Shown here in pieces: positions 12,111-23,880 of a stretch of 64,000 bases of DNA. Under the pieces are notes generated by a model. It was not told where the DNA came from and ran no database searches. It saw only the letters and a list, made by a program, of their open reading frames with translations. Positions within the stretch are counted from its first letter, which is position 1. The number at the start of each line of letters is the position of its first letter. The position numbers and the translations under genes are program-made. Source of the DNA: Rallus limicola (lineage: Eukaryota; Chordata; Aves; Gruiformes; Rallidae); NCBI GenBank assembly GCA_022605955.1, contig JAKCOZ010000105.1:806001-870000 (forward strand), given 5' to 3'.

Positions 12111-13265
12111 CACAGAGGAGCAGTTGTCGTGGGAGCGTGACATGGGTTTAAAGAAGCAGCCGGGGAGGACTGTGCTCCCCTCCCCTGCCCAAGCCTGGCC
12201 ACATCCTGGCACGGTGCTGGGGGTGCATCCTGCCTTTGTCAGGGACGCCCTCTCTGAAGCCGGTGGTCCCAGGAAATCAGGGCTGGCCGGATGAGGTGTC
12301 TCAGGGCGCTGCAGCCAGACGCGCAGCTGTCTGGGACGCTCGGGATGCCACTGGCTGATGGAAGGGGTGGGCTGCCGGCCCGGCCACACATGGGTTCAGA
12401 GATCTGCTCCACATTAATGCGCCAGGCAGCACCCGGCCTCCTTCTCCTCAAGAGCCCCTTTGATGCTGGAGGGCACGCTGGCACTGGGCGATGCTTTGTG
12501 CCTTCTTTCGGGGTTGCTGGGCAGGGCAAAAAATGCTGGTGTCTGCCCTTCTGAAGGGAGATCTCCCCTCCAAGCACAAACCCATCTCCTCTTCCCGAGT
12601 TATTTTTACTTTCAAGTGCCCTCATCCCAGCTCGTGTTCTTTTATTTATTGTTGCTGCCCCTAATTAAAACCTTTAGAGTTGTTCCCTGGGAAGCTGAGT
12701 GGTGCTTGCAGCTGTGCACGGCCATGCAAATCCCATCTCTATGGCAGTGTCCACCATTCCACTCATTTTTAAGAGACTTTTTTTATTAATGTTACTGGGG
12801 GAAAATAGCCAAGAGTAAATGTTTTAGGATTAAGAGTGGCGGGGGCCCCGCTTGGGTTTAGAGTGTTGAGCAGAACCTCCGAGCGGGTTCAGAAAAATGC
12901 TGTGGTGCTGAGGAGTGTGCAGAGGGATGGGAGGGAACAGCTCAGCAGGGCAGGATGGAGAGCTGCCAAGCTGGATTACAGCCCCTTGGGTACCAAGGGG
13001 GATGTTTGATAGCAAGAGGCAGGAGACTGCTCCCTCCTGCACCCCTTGTACTGCTGTCACAGGACAGGTGCCCTTCGTTCCAGGGATGCGGCACCAGATG
13101 GTGCTGGGCCAGAAGCACCTGCAGCACCTCTGGCCTTCCCAAGGTTGGGTCTGGGGATGCTGTGGGTTATGGAGCCCATGGGCATCCCTGGATGGGCACG
13201 GGGTGCTGGCAGGAGAGGTAGAGGATGGAGCTGAGGTGTCCCAGGGGCTTCCAGCTGCAGTTCTG
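12111..13265. other. Intergenic, no gene seen
   Basis: G+C-rich sequence with two weakly A+T-rich patches at about 12,590-12,680 and 12,760-12,835 that might be minor elements. No gene is recognised. Confidence 0.5.
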
Positions 13266-13830
13266 CCTATTTAATTTTTTCTGGTTTTAGTATAAACCCA
13301 AACATTGCCCAACTGAAAGTGAATGGCTCCACTTCTCTGAGTAACTCCTCTCCTTCCCCTCCCTGCCCCACGCCTCCTGTTTGCGGGTTTTACCCGTGCT
13401 CTGAAGGCATATTGTACACACATTGTGGCTGAAGAGGATAAACCTAAGGAAACAATCTTAATCTAAGAAGTTAGCATCAACTGCTAAAGCACTGGCGAAA
13501 AATCCCCCTTGTGTGGCTTGAATTCCAAGCGCCTGTCGAGAGGCAAGCGAGCCAAAGGCGCCGGTCAGAGGACGCTCTCAGACAAGGGGAATTTCTTTCT
13601 CTTGCATGTGTGGTGAAGATAAATCGAGTTTGTTTTGCAGCCTATTCTGCTTTAGATTTCCTGTGTCATAACAGAATGAATTTGTTGTTCATTGATACCT
13701 TAATATATAGGTTGTTGGGGAGGGTTTTTTCTCTCTTTCCCCAGGAGGAAGACAATGTCCCCTTCACTCTGGCGTGAATGGGTTCATTTATTCCCCCTAA
13801 CCTCCGGAAGTCATTTATTTCGCCCCGCGA
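13266..13830. promoter_or_regulatory. Candidate CNE 9
   Basis: Alternating A+T-rich segments, the best being 13,390-13,500 and 13,600-13,720. They carry GATAAAT, ATTGATACC and TTAATATATA sequences and an ACAATCTTAATC stretch. The intervening 13,510-13,600 is G+C-rich. Confidence 0.35.
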
Positions 13831-15235
13831 CAGCTGCAGGGGCTGTTTGTGTAGGAGGGCTGCAGGCGTTTGGCAAGGCCCCGGCACTGACTCGCTCCCC
13901 GTGCCCAGCGCTGGCAGGGCCGTGGCTGCCCAGCCACCCCTGAACAGTGCTTTTGGAAGGGTCTTGCCAAACCCCCACGATTTTTGCGTGCCAGAAATGG
14001 CCCTGCTCTCCTTGGGGGTAAACGGCACCGACTGCTGGCGGTGGTGCAGTTCTGCTCTCCACCTCTGGCCACGTGTTTCCATCCTGCTCCATGTGCCCCA
14101 GTGAGTTCCGATCAGTGTAATTCCCACACGTGTTTTTACAGCCCTTGTTTTCGGTGGTAACTTCACAGTCCTTAAGCTCTGTGGGACCGGTACCTGGGAT
14201 GTTTTACCTTCGTTGAGGGAAGTTGCTTGCTGAGGAGACTTGGGCCTTGGCCTGCCATAGCCTATGGCTGTGTTCAGTGAGGCAGGAACTCAGCCCTCTG
14301 TTTTTCAGAGGCCAAAACAAAACTCTCTTGCTTGCCCCCAAACCTCTCCCAAATACCTCAAAGCAATTTCCGCAGAGCCCCTCTGAGGCTGTGCAGCCCC
14401 AGGCGTGCCATGCCCTCTGGGTTATCCTCCTCAAGCTTGGAAGCTGCTGTCCAACTTGACAGAGGAGGAGGAACTCATATTACTGCGTTGTCTGCTCTCT
14501 TTAGGTGCACTAAGAGTATTCTCTGAGCATCTTGCCTGTCACTCCAGCATGTCACGGTAAGAAGTGCTACAACAGCCTTACTAAAGCAGGGAAATGAGGA
14601 AAAAACCCCTCTGTGGCAGCATGCCATCACCTGCCCCTCCATGCTCGTGTGAAGTGTCATGCAGTGTAGTGTCAAGGCTCAGTTCCTCCCGAGGCAGAGG
14701 ACTGCAGATGGCTCCCAGTCCAACCACAACCTTCTTCCTTCCCACTGCACTGTCTCCCCAGTACCTGGTCAGCTCCCTTGCTGCTGCGCTTGGGGTTGTG
14801 CTCCCTCCTTGGAGTGGCTTCCCCTCCTGCTGCCTTTCCATCCCAGCAACGCCCTGCTCAGGGTGCAGCACCACATCTTCCCCAGACACGGGACTCCAGG
14901 CTCCTGCTGCCCTCAGGGATGGCGGTGAGGATGCTCTGCTCCCTGGCCAGGCTAGCCCCGTTGCATCACATTGCTGTTGGGGGGCTGCATCCTTCACCCT
15001 CCGTGCCTTGGAAGGATGGAGGAGTGCGGTTGGGCTCCTCATTCACTGTACCTGGGGTGGCAAGCACAGCAGCACTCACCCGCTGTGCTGATGGGAAATA
15101 ACATGGCTAAAAGCTTTTGGAAATGTCTAAAATGAAGGGCTGGGGCAGGCACAGGGAGGGAGGGGAGCCCCAGCTCACCCCTAGACCTCCCCTGCACTGC
15201 ACACGGTCACACGACACCTAAAACTGAGCCTGGGA
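13831..15235. other. Intergenic, no gene seen
   Basis: G+C-rich unique sequence. Nothing is recognised on either strand. Confidence 0.5.
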
Positions 15236-16110
15236 GTGGGGTTTGATTTTTTTTTCCCCTTTTATTTAAAATTCAAATGTCTGATGTTCTTAAATCGAAC
15301 AAATGATATTTTAAAAAAATATATCAGGCTCCAACATCTGCAGATTATGATTTGCATTTTGAAATTGGCTGCTTGAATTGAACAAGGATGAATACTGTCA
15401 CTCTTCTTTTATTCGCTCAGTTTATTTAATGAAATGCTAGAGGTCAACCCTTTGTCCTTAAATTAGTTACTATAAAAATCTTTTTGTACTTTCCTGCTTG
15501 TTATGATGTCTTCTAAGCAGAAGAAAAGGTTGCCATTAATTATGTCTTTGTTGAATATGGATATCTATTCATAGTTAGTTAAACAGTTTCAAACAAAATT
15601 AGCATTGAGCAACTCTGAGGCCAGCTTTAGGTTGGTTATCAAGAATTTTTTGCTAAGAGAATGCTCTTCTGCAAGTGTGCATTATCTAATATATTCAGCT
15701 TTCAGTTGCTAATTTTTTTTCCAGATGAAGATGGGCTTAATTGAGGTTGTGCTTTTAAGTTTGTAGAGCTCTTCAGCATCTCATACAAAAGCATCTAGAG
15801 GCTTTTCATTTGTCTTGAGTATGTTTTAGATGTACAAATATTATTTACTTTAAACTCTAAATCAAAAGGCGAGCTGTAACTATTTTAAATAAAACATTCT
15901 TCTCTGCTGAAATATATATAAATTCAAAGAGGGACTTTTTTATTTATTTTCTCCCCATTATCACTTAATTTATTTGAAAGAGCTGCTATTAGCAAATTTT
16001 AGGATAATGCCGAAATAGCAGCTCAGTGGCTGGTCTGGAGCAGGCGTTTAGCAATGTAATTTACTTGTCAGAGATAGAGGATGTATATTAACGTGACGAT
16101 ACCGCTCGGG
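15236..16110. promoter_or_regulatory. Candidate CNE 10 (large A+T-rich block)
   Basis: Nearly 900 bp of A+T-rich, non-tandem sequence, one of the longest such runs in the window, with very few open frames. It contains TAATTA (15,537-15,542), many TTTATTTAA-type cores and AAATGATATTTTA. Long complex A+T-rich blocks like this in bird deserts are often deeply conserved. A non-conserved A+T isochore patch is the alternative. Confidence 0.45.
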
Positions 16111-16570
16111 TTTCATGCCTGACTCGCGGCTGAGTGCCGTGCTGAATGGGGCTCTAAAGATTAAACGGCGCTGGTTTTTAGGGGGGTCTCGCCGTGAGGA
16201 TGGAGCTAAATTCCCCAGGAATAGCCCCCTCGCCTGTCTTTTGGGAGGGGGGTTGGCTCATTGGGTTTTATTTCATTTTATTCTGGTCTCTGGTCCGTCG
16301 GTGGTGCCGCCCGCAGTTACTGGGGGGAGTGAGGGGTTGTGGAAGCAGCATCCCCCCATCCCAGGGAGGTCCCCGAGCCCTGGATGCCCCTTGCCAGGGT
16401 GTGGGAATCCACCCGCTCGCCCCCCCTTTGCCCCCTTACCCTATGGGGGCTGTATGGACCCGCACAGATGGACTGTCACTAGCCTGTGGCGGTCCGGCCC
16501 CAAGCAGGACAATGAGACACTGGGTGTTTGGGAATGGGGGAGCAGGAACAGAGAGAGGAGGAAAAGCTAT
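16111..16570. other. G+C-rich spacer
   Basis: G+C-rich sequence between two A+T-rich blocks, with an abrupt left border at about 16,100. The open frames are short and low-complexity. Confidence 0.5.
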
Positions 16571-17040
16571 GAGAGAGAGAAAATAAAGAACATAATTAGG
16601 AAAAGTAATAAAAAAATAGAGGTGGCAGTGGAGGATTAGTCCCAGTCATTGGAAATGCAAATGAACCCCACGCTCGCTCCCAACATCTCTTTCTAAGCTG
16701 GCGTTGCAGAGAGGATTTCTCTCTGTCTCTGTGTTTTTCCCCCCCTTTACCTCCTCTTCGGTGCACCAGCGCTGCTTTCCCAGCAGCATCACATCTTCCC
16801 GGAGCTGAGCCCGTAACCTTGTAACGCTTTTAGGTAGAATATACATATTTTTTTTCCCCATTTTAAATGCTAGCTCGTAATGACATTGTGAAGTAGGGAT
16901 CCCGAGTCAGCCTTATTATCGCGGTGTCTCCTTGAGCTGAACCTCTGAGAAATGTGAAGGGGAGACCTTTTGGAATGAACAAATCCTTTAGCTGCCTATA
17001 ATTATTTATTAAAACAGGCTATTGGGATAAAGGACGGGGA
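16571..17040. promoter_or_regulatory. Candidate CNE 11
   Basis: Contains a perfect POU octamer ATGCAAAT (16,655-16,662), an A+T-rich run at 16,840-16,890, and TAATTA at 16,999-17,004. The middle (16,680-16,800) is pyrimidine-rich and less striking. Confidence 0.4.
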
Positions 17041-17815
17041 GGGGGAGGGAGGAGCAGCATTCCTTTCTCCCTACATCCCTCCGTGCAGATAGACGTGCCT
17101 ATACGTTTCCAGTGTCCGAGCCCTGTATTCTTAGAAACATAAAGCAAGGGCTGTGCAGGCAGAAGAGAGGAAAACAGGAACAGATCGCTGGTGTTTTTTA
17201 CGAAGTGAAAGGAAAAGGCTGTGCCCTGACCCCAGGGAGAGCGTCCTGAGAGCTCGGGGCGGCTCTCTGTGGGGATGCCTGGCACCAGGTTGGGGAAGAT
17301 GCTGCCCCGTACCTGCGCTCGTGGCTTCACATGGAAGGGAAAACAAGGAAGAATCGGGGCTCATTCCTCCCTGTGCACGAGTGGTGGAGGAGAAATGCTG
17401 CTGCTGTGTTTGCTAGGGAGGGTAAAAAATAACTAAGCAAACAAACAAAGCCCCAAACCCCCAAAATAACCCCAAACAGCGAAGCCGGCTGTTGTGTCGC
17501 TTAATGAATTGCACTGATTGCTGTGGATTTGTCGAACTTCGTTAAGTGGCCGAGCCAGCCTGTGAGCGCTTGGTGCCACAGCAGTAGCATTCCCCCCTCC
17601 CTGCACCTTGGGAAAATGTATAAACTTAGAGGGATGTTAAAAGAAATCATCATCTTTGGGGTCAACTTTCCTCTTGCGCCTTTGGCTCTGGAGCGAGTGC
17701 TTGTACGGCTCCTTCTGAAGTAGGGGATTTATCCACAGCCCCGGGAAGAGCTGCTCCATGTATACCCAGCGTCCAAGCAGCAGTGTGCTGCCGGCGCTGC
17801 CTAACAGGCTTTTCT
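17041..17815. other. Intergenic, no gene seen
   Basis: Mixed sequence with a short (AAAC)n-like patch near 17,437-17,480. The part around 17,480-17,560 has ATGAATTGCACTGATTG-like homeodomain cores and could be a small element. No gene is seen. Confidence 0.45.
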
Positions 17816-18185
17816 TGGAGCTGTCCCGGGCCGCCGGCTCTTTGTGCGGCTGATGTGCGGCGCGCAGTGCCGGCCCGCCCGGGCTGCCTGGGGCTGGACC
17901 TCAGCCGTCCTCAGAATAGGAGCGGTGGAACTTGGTGAGTCGCTGCAATCGCAAGGGGAAGATGGGACTTGTCCGGTGATGGAGAGGCTGCGAGGGTGGG
18001 AAGCTGGAAAAGGGGGGATGCTGGGGAGGGGGCTGCACCCATCGGCGGCTTGGGAAGCCCCGGCTCCGTCGTCCTTCCCCTCACACTGGCGTTACGCTCC
18101 GAATTCAGGCAGATCCGTGTGGTTTTCACACCCATGCCCGGAGCTGGGGCTGTGTGTAACTCACAGGAGCTCCCCACGCTGTTCT
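17816..18185 (+). other. CpG-rich patch with candidate first exon
   Basis: A short CpG-rich stretch (17,816-17,900) is followed by a consensus-like splice donor TTG|GTGAGT at 17,935-17,936 on the plus strand. CpG density plus a strong donor is what a lncRNA first exon would show. No matching downstream exon can be identified by eye, so this stays a weak candidate. Confidence 0.15.
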
Positions 18186-18665
18186 GCAAAGTCTCTGATT
18201 TATTTTTCCTTCCAGCCCACTCAGCTAATCGTTTGTTAAATCAGTTTTCAAACTCCCCTTGCGTTGCCGGCGGCGCTGGGCTTGCTGGTTTTCCTGGAGG
18301 AGGCGGTGGGCAGGATCGGCAGATTATTATTATGGGTTTTTTCAGAGAGGGGGGGGAAAGCTGTAACAATGGGGAAGGCTCTTTTGCCAGCTGCTGCTTT
18401 TAATTGGAGTCCACACAATGTTAAAAATACCTTGTGAAGCGAGATTTTACTGTGCTGCCGTTATAGATGATTGCCTTTCTCTCTCTCCTTTTTTAATTTC
18501 ATTAAGCCTGGTGTTTCTGATGCCAGGTGATGATCGAATATCTTATTGCAGATACAGAAACATTCAGGGGGGATGTTTGCACCTAGCAGAGGCGTGTGGA
18601 GTAACGCACAGCAAACATGACACAGACTCTCATAAATAAAGGTACCGAAGGTGTGATATTAAGAA
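18186..18665. promoter_or_regulatory. Candidate CNE 12
   Basis: Best segments are 18,186-18,255 (CTAATCGTTTGTT) and 18,395-18,640, a non-repetitive stretch with ATTTCATTAAGCC, GATGATCGAATATC and TTATAGATGATTG. A G-rich spacer at 18,290-18,360 separates them. Confidence 0.45.
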
Positions 18666-19010
18666 TAGGAGCAGCTCTGCCCACCTCCCTCTGATCAGGA
18701 GCCTTCCTGAGCTGTCCCTGTACTGCGGGAGACTTTCTGGCTGGGGTGAGAGGGGCTGGTTAGTGATTTTGGTCTGGGGCAGAGACGTCTCCCTTTCCTG
18801 TGTGCATCTGCTCCCAGGCACAGCGCGCATTGGCAGCTCTCTTAACAACCGGCTTTTGGAGCTCCGTGTGCCCAAACCTGCTCCCCATCCCTGCCCAGCG
18901 TGGGGCAACAGCCTCCTCATTAGCAGGCACAGCATTCATTCCCAGCAGCCCGAGCCGTGGCCCGGCAGTGCTCGGGAGCTGCCAGGTACAGGCAGCACGT
19001 GCGGAGGCTC
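18666..19010. other. Intergenic, no gene seen
   Basis: Mixed G+C-rich sequence between two candidate elements. Nothing is recognised. Confidence 0.5.
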
Positions 19011-19916
19011 GCGGGGATGATTTAGTGAATCCAAGAACATATTTTGTGCTCCATTGTTTAGACTCAAGAAGGCATAAAATCTTTAACATCTATTTATCAT
19101 GTAGCTGTTTTAATGTAAACATTTGTCTATTTGGATGGAGTGTTTTCATTATTAAGCTAATTTCCACATGTTTCAGATAGACTGATGAGTTGGAAGCAGA
19201 GCACTTGCTGATGAGAAACGAAATTCTGCCTGGGCTCAGCCTGCTGTCAGATACATCTTCATTAGTTTTTGTCATTCACCGATGGCAAATGCTCTATAAA
19301 TGAGATGACGATCAGGTCCGCCTTGATAACTTGCCTTATCTCATTAGTTTTCACATCAAAGTTAATCAGCAATGTGAATTGTAATTGCTGGAAGAGACAA
19401 TGCAATAGATCACTCGGCCTTTTTTTTTTCCCTCTCTCTCCTGCGTGGCATCTTGAAACATCAGCAGGCTGGTGTGAGTAGATAGGCTCAGAGAGAAAAT
19501 GATGTGGAAAGCATAATAAGCAAGCTGCTCAGAATTAATGAGCTTACCCAATAAGAAAAGAATAACCAATCAATGCGAGTTGGGCAAATATAATTTAGGA
19601 ATAATTGCTTGATTGGTTGTCTATAGTAGACTGATTTGACCACACACAAGGATTAAGAATTAAGATGTCAAGGCAAAAAAATAATTTGGCAACTGAGGGC
19701 ATGTAATTTTTTGTTTCCTTCCTTTTATGACTGAAAGCGATGGCTGTTTGATATGTTATTCCCCAAGAATGAAAACATTAGATAGACACACACTGGCGGG
19801 TGGTTTGTTGTGGGCTTGGGTTGTGGTTTTTTTTTCCTCCCTTTATGCCTCTTTTATAATACGAGCTCTTTCAAACCTCAGCGGGGACATTTCGGTACAG
19901 GACATTAAAAATGAAT
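19011..19916. promoter_or_regulatory. Candidate CNE 13 (large)
   Basis: About 900 bp of complex A+T-rich DNA, including a TCF/LEF core ATCAAAG (19,355-19,361), GATAAC and ATTAGTTTTCACATC. AATTAATGAG and ATTGCTTGATTGG-type homeodomain/CCAAT sites lie at 19,530-19,615. Motif content is dense across the block and simple repeats are few until its right end. Confidence 0.5.
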
Positions 19917-19980
19917 AGAGGGGGGGAAAAAGGGAAAAAAGAAAAAGGGGAAAGGAAAAAAAAAAAAAAAAAAAAAGGGA
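19917..19980. repeat. Purine low-complexity tract with A21
   Basis: A 64-bp all-purine tract of G and A runs, ending in 21 consecutive A residues at 19,956-19,976. It separates candidate CNE 13 from CNE 14. Confidence 0.9.
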
Positions 19981-20600
19981 GAGCGATCCCCCCCGACACA
20001 CTGAATGCATTGATTTGCAGGCGTTGCATCGCAGAGAGGTGCACAGAACGCCGGGTTCTGGTGCTTGGGAAGCCGGGCGTCAGCTCGGTCCAAACCTGGG
20101 ATGCCATCCCCCTGCTTACACGCGCTTTTAATATCCTTTCCCCCCCAGCCATTGGCCAATTAGCAGAGAACCCTTATATTCTTCTATCTAAACTACGGGG
20201 AAGGTTCAGCCAGAAGGTAAATTTGCTTTGATCTACATTACACCTAATTGAGTCGCCACCGACGTCTCTATCCCAACATCAAGAAATGTGAAAATGTTAG
20301 ATTATTTCACTGGGGATTAAACCTAATTTTCGCGTGTTCTGCATTAACCTATTAGGCTGGCTCATCTGCATTGCTAATGCGGCTCAGGCAGCTGTCACCG
20401 CTAAAGAAAAACATGATCATGCAATCCTTGAATGAATGATTCCAGCTCTGATTAGTGTTAGTGAAGTTAGCTGAGCCCCGGCGATAAGGCAGGAAAATTC
20501 CCAGGTTGCCAATAGCTTTGAAAATTATCAGGCTGTGGGCAAAGCCGTGGCGTGCGGGCTCCCTCCCTCCGAAGCAGACATTATTTAAGGCCCTCTTTCT
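19981..20600. promoter_or_regulatory. Candidate CNE 14
   Basis: From about 20,130 the sequence is complex and motif-dense. ATTGGCCAAT (20,151-20,160) is a perfect palindrome that puts two CCAAT boxes back to back, followed at once by a TAG/ATTAG core. Further on come GGGGATTAAACCTAATTTTCGCG, cores near 20,311-20,335, TTGCTAATGCGGC near 20,371, and ATGATCATGCAATCC near 20,412. The first 150 bp are plainer. Confidence 0.5.
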
Positions 20601-22075
20601 TTCTGGCCGGGCGCATAAACGCCTTCGGTGCCAGGGGTAGGTATTAAAATGCTAATGGGAGCCAACCTGGGCGCGATGAGGAGCGGGAGGGCTCAGCCTG
20701 CCCCACCGCCCTGGCTCTCAGCTTCGAACGCCGTGGCTGCCAAAGATGCCGGCGCGGCTCCAGCCAGGAGAAGGGGCTTACAGGAGCCCCTCCGGCCAGC
20801 GCCGGCCCCATCCGTGCCCCACTCTTTGTTCTCAGGGCAGTGGGCACCACCGCCAGCTCCAGCCACTCCGCGTTTCCTTCTGCCCACCAGATTTAAATAG
20901 TCACACACACACTCAGGCAAATAAACCCGAGCCCGACACCGCCGCGTCCCCTCGAGATGGGAGAGGTTTCGGCAGGAGCCAGCCTCCTAGCACAGGAGCC
21001 CGCTTAATCCGATTAGCGCCTGCCGACAATAGATGCTCCTCACCCATTGTGGACAGAAGCTTTGGCTTTATTTGTTTCTATTAGCCACAGCCCGAGGTAG
21101 TGGGGAAGTGGAGCGGTGCCCACCGGAGCGCTCAGACCAGCAGCCAGAGGAGGAATCACAGGAGGCAGCTGGACATGTCAATATTTGTTGTTTGGCCCTG
21201 ATTGGGGACTTGTTGAGTGCCCAAAGTTTGCAGCTCCAGTTTATCTGTGTGCTCCCGACTGTACCGTTGTCAGGTGTAGAGGCGGCTCCTCGTGATGTGG
21301 TGCTTGGGAAGAGCACAGGCAGGAGAGGCATGGGAATGGGAACAGGCTAGCAGCCGCCAACCCAGCTGCAGTGTTTGGTAGGACACATAAAGGGGCTTTA
21401 AACCTGTGTCTGTGTGTGTGTGTGTATATAAATCCACCATTAGCATGGGCTGGGGCAGACGCAAACCTGACAGTGAGAAACTCATTTTCAAACGCTTCTG
21501 AAGGCATTCTCCCCTCTGCCAGGATGAAGCCCATAGTGCCATTGATGTCATTTGCTCCCAGCAGCCTAAATCAACATCACCAGCATCCCCTTGATGAGGA
21601 AAGGCCATATCTGGGCTCGGCGTGGTACCACCGGAGGCGTCTGTACCAAAGGACTTCGGTCCAGGTAAAGCTACCCCTGGCATGGGGCTTCCTGCCCACC
21701 CTTGAGGCGCCCCAGAAAGCCCTGTGACCTGCTCACGGCTTCCTCCCCCCAACATCTTTCAAGGTGTGCTGGGTGAGCCAGCTGCTCCCACCTTTCGGCA
21801 GCGAGACAGCTCCAGGGCTGTGGGTTGGAAAGGGCTTCGTTGTCCCTGTCTGTCACAGGTACCCGGTGGTGGCATCCGTCATAGCCTCGTCACCACCCAG
21901 AGGTTTAGCATCCTGAAATGGCCATATCCCCACGTGGCTGCTCGAGCGGGCAGTGACGCTTCCCTGGGGAAGCTACCCGCTCCCTGGAAAAGCATGAGCA
22001 GTCCTGTGCCCCCAGACTGCAGCTTGGGAGGGGTGTGTTTTAATGCCGTAGGCTCCCGAGATAGCTGCAGGTTGG
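20601..22075. other. Intergenic, no gene seen
   Basis: G+C-rich sequence, CpG-rich around 20,620-20,830, with one microsatellite listed separately. A short A+T-richer patch at 21,000-21,080 has ATCCGATTAGCG. No gene is seen. Confidence 0.5.
21405..21430. repeat. (TG)n microsatellite
   Basis: A short imperfect TG dinucleotide run ending in TATATA. Confidence 0.9.
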
Positions 22076-22600
22076 GATTTCATCCTTCCAGCCTGCATTT
22101 AAGGCAGTCGTTGATTCTGCAGGAGCCCTTACCCCAAAATGGGGGTTGATTGTTTTTGTACCCACCATTGGCTCTGGGTGTCAACTGAGCCGACTCGGGA
22201 AGAGCCTCAGTTGTTCCCAGGCACGTGTCCACATGCAGAATGATCTGGAACAGGCGTTCCACTTTAAATTCATGCCCCGTCTTACTCCAGAATATTTTCC
22301 TCGTGTAGAGGAGCACTTAGCTGGGGTCTCCGCTTGCTGCCGCGCCGGCGATAAGATGGATTGGCTGATCTAATAGGTCTTTTCAATCTCTGATTTTGAA
22401 AGCTAAGATTGGGAAATTAATTTCAGAAAGGTCAAAACAGAGCAAGGCTATCCTGCCGCTGTGTGATGGATCCTATTTTTTTTTAAATCTGTCTATTGAA
22501 GGAAAGGTTAGTTATTCAGCATCCCGCGGAAGAAAGAAATAAATAAACCTAGCAGAGGGAATACAAAAAGTGTATAGATCTGCTGACCCGTTCGCAATCG
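22076..22600. promoter_or_regulatory. Candidate CNE 15
   Basis: A complex segment whose best part is 22,340-22,600, with GGGAAATTAATTTCAG-type palindromic cores near 22,410-22,427. It contains a fragment resembling the 3' end of a CR1 element (listed separately), so part of it may be an exapted ancient repeat. Confidence 0.35.
22350..22404 (+). mobile_element. Possible ancient CR1 3' end remnant
   Basis: The stretch with GGATTGGCTGATCT and AGGTCTTTTCAATCTCTGATTTTG reads like a decayed sense-strand CR1 3' terminus. The canonical form has a GGTTGGACTAGATGATCT block, then AGGTCTTTTCCAA, then a CTGATTCTGTGA tail. Divergence is high, so chance similarity remains possible. Confidence 0.4.
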
Positions 22601-23560
22601 TCGGTTAATGAAAATGCTGGGGAACAGGAGTGGTAAGAGGCTGCCGAGCTGGGAGGCGCTGACCCCGCGGCTGCCGGCAGCTGAATGCCCCAGCATCCCC
22701 CCACGCAACGCGTGCCGGCGGGCAGCCCAGGGGGCTTAGGAGCGGCGCTGGGACCCGCCGCCGGCATCGGCGCCCGAAGCCTGGGAGGTCTGCCAGCTCC
22801 TCGGGTGGGTTCATGGAAAGGGGAGGGGGAGGGCTGGGGTGAAGAAATGCCGAGCAAATCCCAGCGGCAGGAGATGGAAATCCGGCTTGAGACACGGGGT
22901 GGGGGGGGGTCGTTCCAAGTGGTGGAGCGACGTGGGGAGCCCGATTGTGTTGGGGTTTTGGCGAGAAGGGAGAGCACGAAAGAAAATAGGGGGGAGAGGG
23001 GTGTAACCCCAAAGGCTTCAGGTAGCTACCTCCCACCTTTGTGTACCTGTGCGCGAGCCAGACAGCGTGACTGCAGTGGATTGAGCTGACCCTTCCTCAT
23101 GTCTGGGATGGTGCAGGTTTTGGAATTGAGGAGAAATGAATCCTTCCTGGCAGTGCCGGCCCACACCTTGTCCTGTCCTAACCGTGCTCTCATGCTGTGC
23201 CGTGCCTCGAGGCTAGCGCAGGGTAAGAGGCCTGGGGTGAAGCCTGGCAGCCACTGTCCCTGGGCATCAGGCACAGCTCTGCATCCCCAGGCATCGCACC
23301 CAGCGCCATGTCCCTGACCAGAGGCGGCTGCAGAAAAAGGTACTCTGGAGGTGGATGCAAAGAGCCAAGGGGTGTTGGGGGGGAGCTGGGCTGTGACATG
23401 CTGAAGAAGAGATGTTCAGCCATTCTAGAAGTTTCCTTTTTTGTTTGCCATGTGCTCTGAGGTGTCTGCTCTGAGCACACCTGTGGAGTCCTGCCTGGGA
23501 TGGCAAGCGCTGATTGAGCTTTCCCTCAGCCCGCTGTGACCCCGCTGTTTGCAGCACATC
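22601..23560. other. G+C-rich intergenic, no gene seen
   Basis: CpG-rich at 22,650-22,800, then purine-rich. No exon, splice signal or repeat is convincing. Overlapping open frames on both strands are what G+C-rich DNA produces by chance. Confidence 0.5.
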
Positions 23561-23880
23561 TCAGATCCCTTAGGGAAGGTCTCTGTTCCTCTTTCCCTCG
23601 GGTTTTCTGTGGTCAGTTATACAGAACCGATGCAGCAACACACAGGCAATGTAAACAGCTATCTCCAGCTGAGGACAGCGTTAACGAGTTTGGTGATAAA
23701 TGGCAATTACCAGCCGATGTATACAAATAAACTTGATCCCTTTAATGCACCAGGCAGCGCTGGAAAGAAAGTGTAACTGGGAAAGTCAGCTGTGTATTTC
23801 ATTCTGAACGGAGGATGTGCAGAACAGTGCCAGAGCCAGCAAACCCATCTGGCTCGTTAGCGTGATGATCTCCTCCCAGT
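23561..23880. promoter_or_regulatory. Candidate CNE 16
   Basis: A complex block of about 300 bp with GGTGATAAATGGCAATTACC near 23,691-23,710, TATACAAATAAACTTGATCCC-like sequence and CAATGTAAACAGC, a forkhead-like core near 23,647-23,659. Confidence 0.4.
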
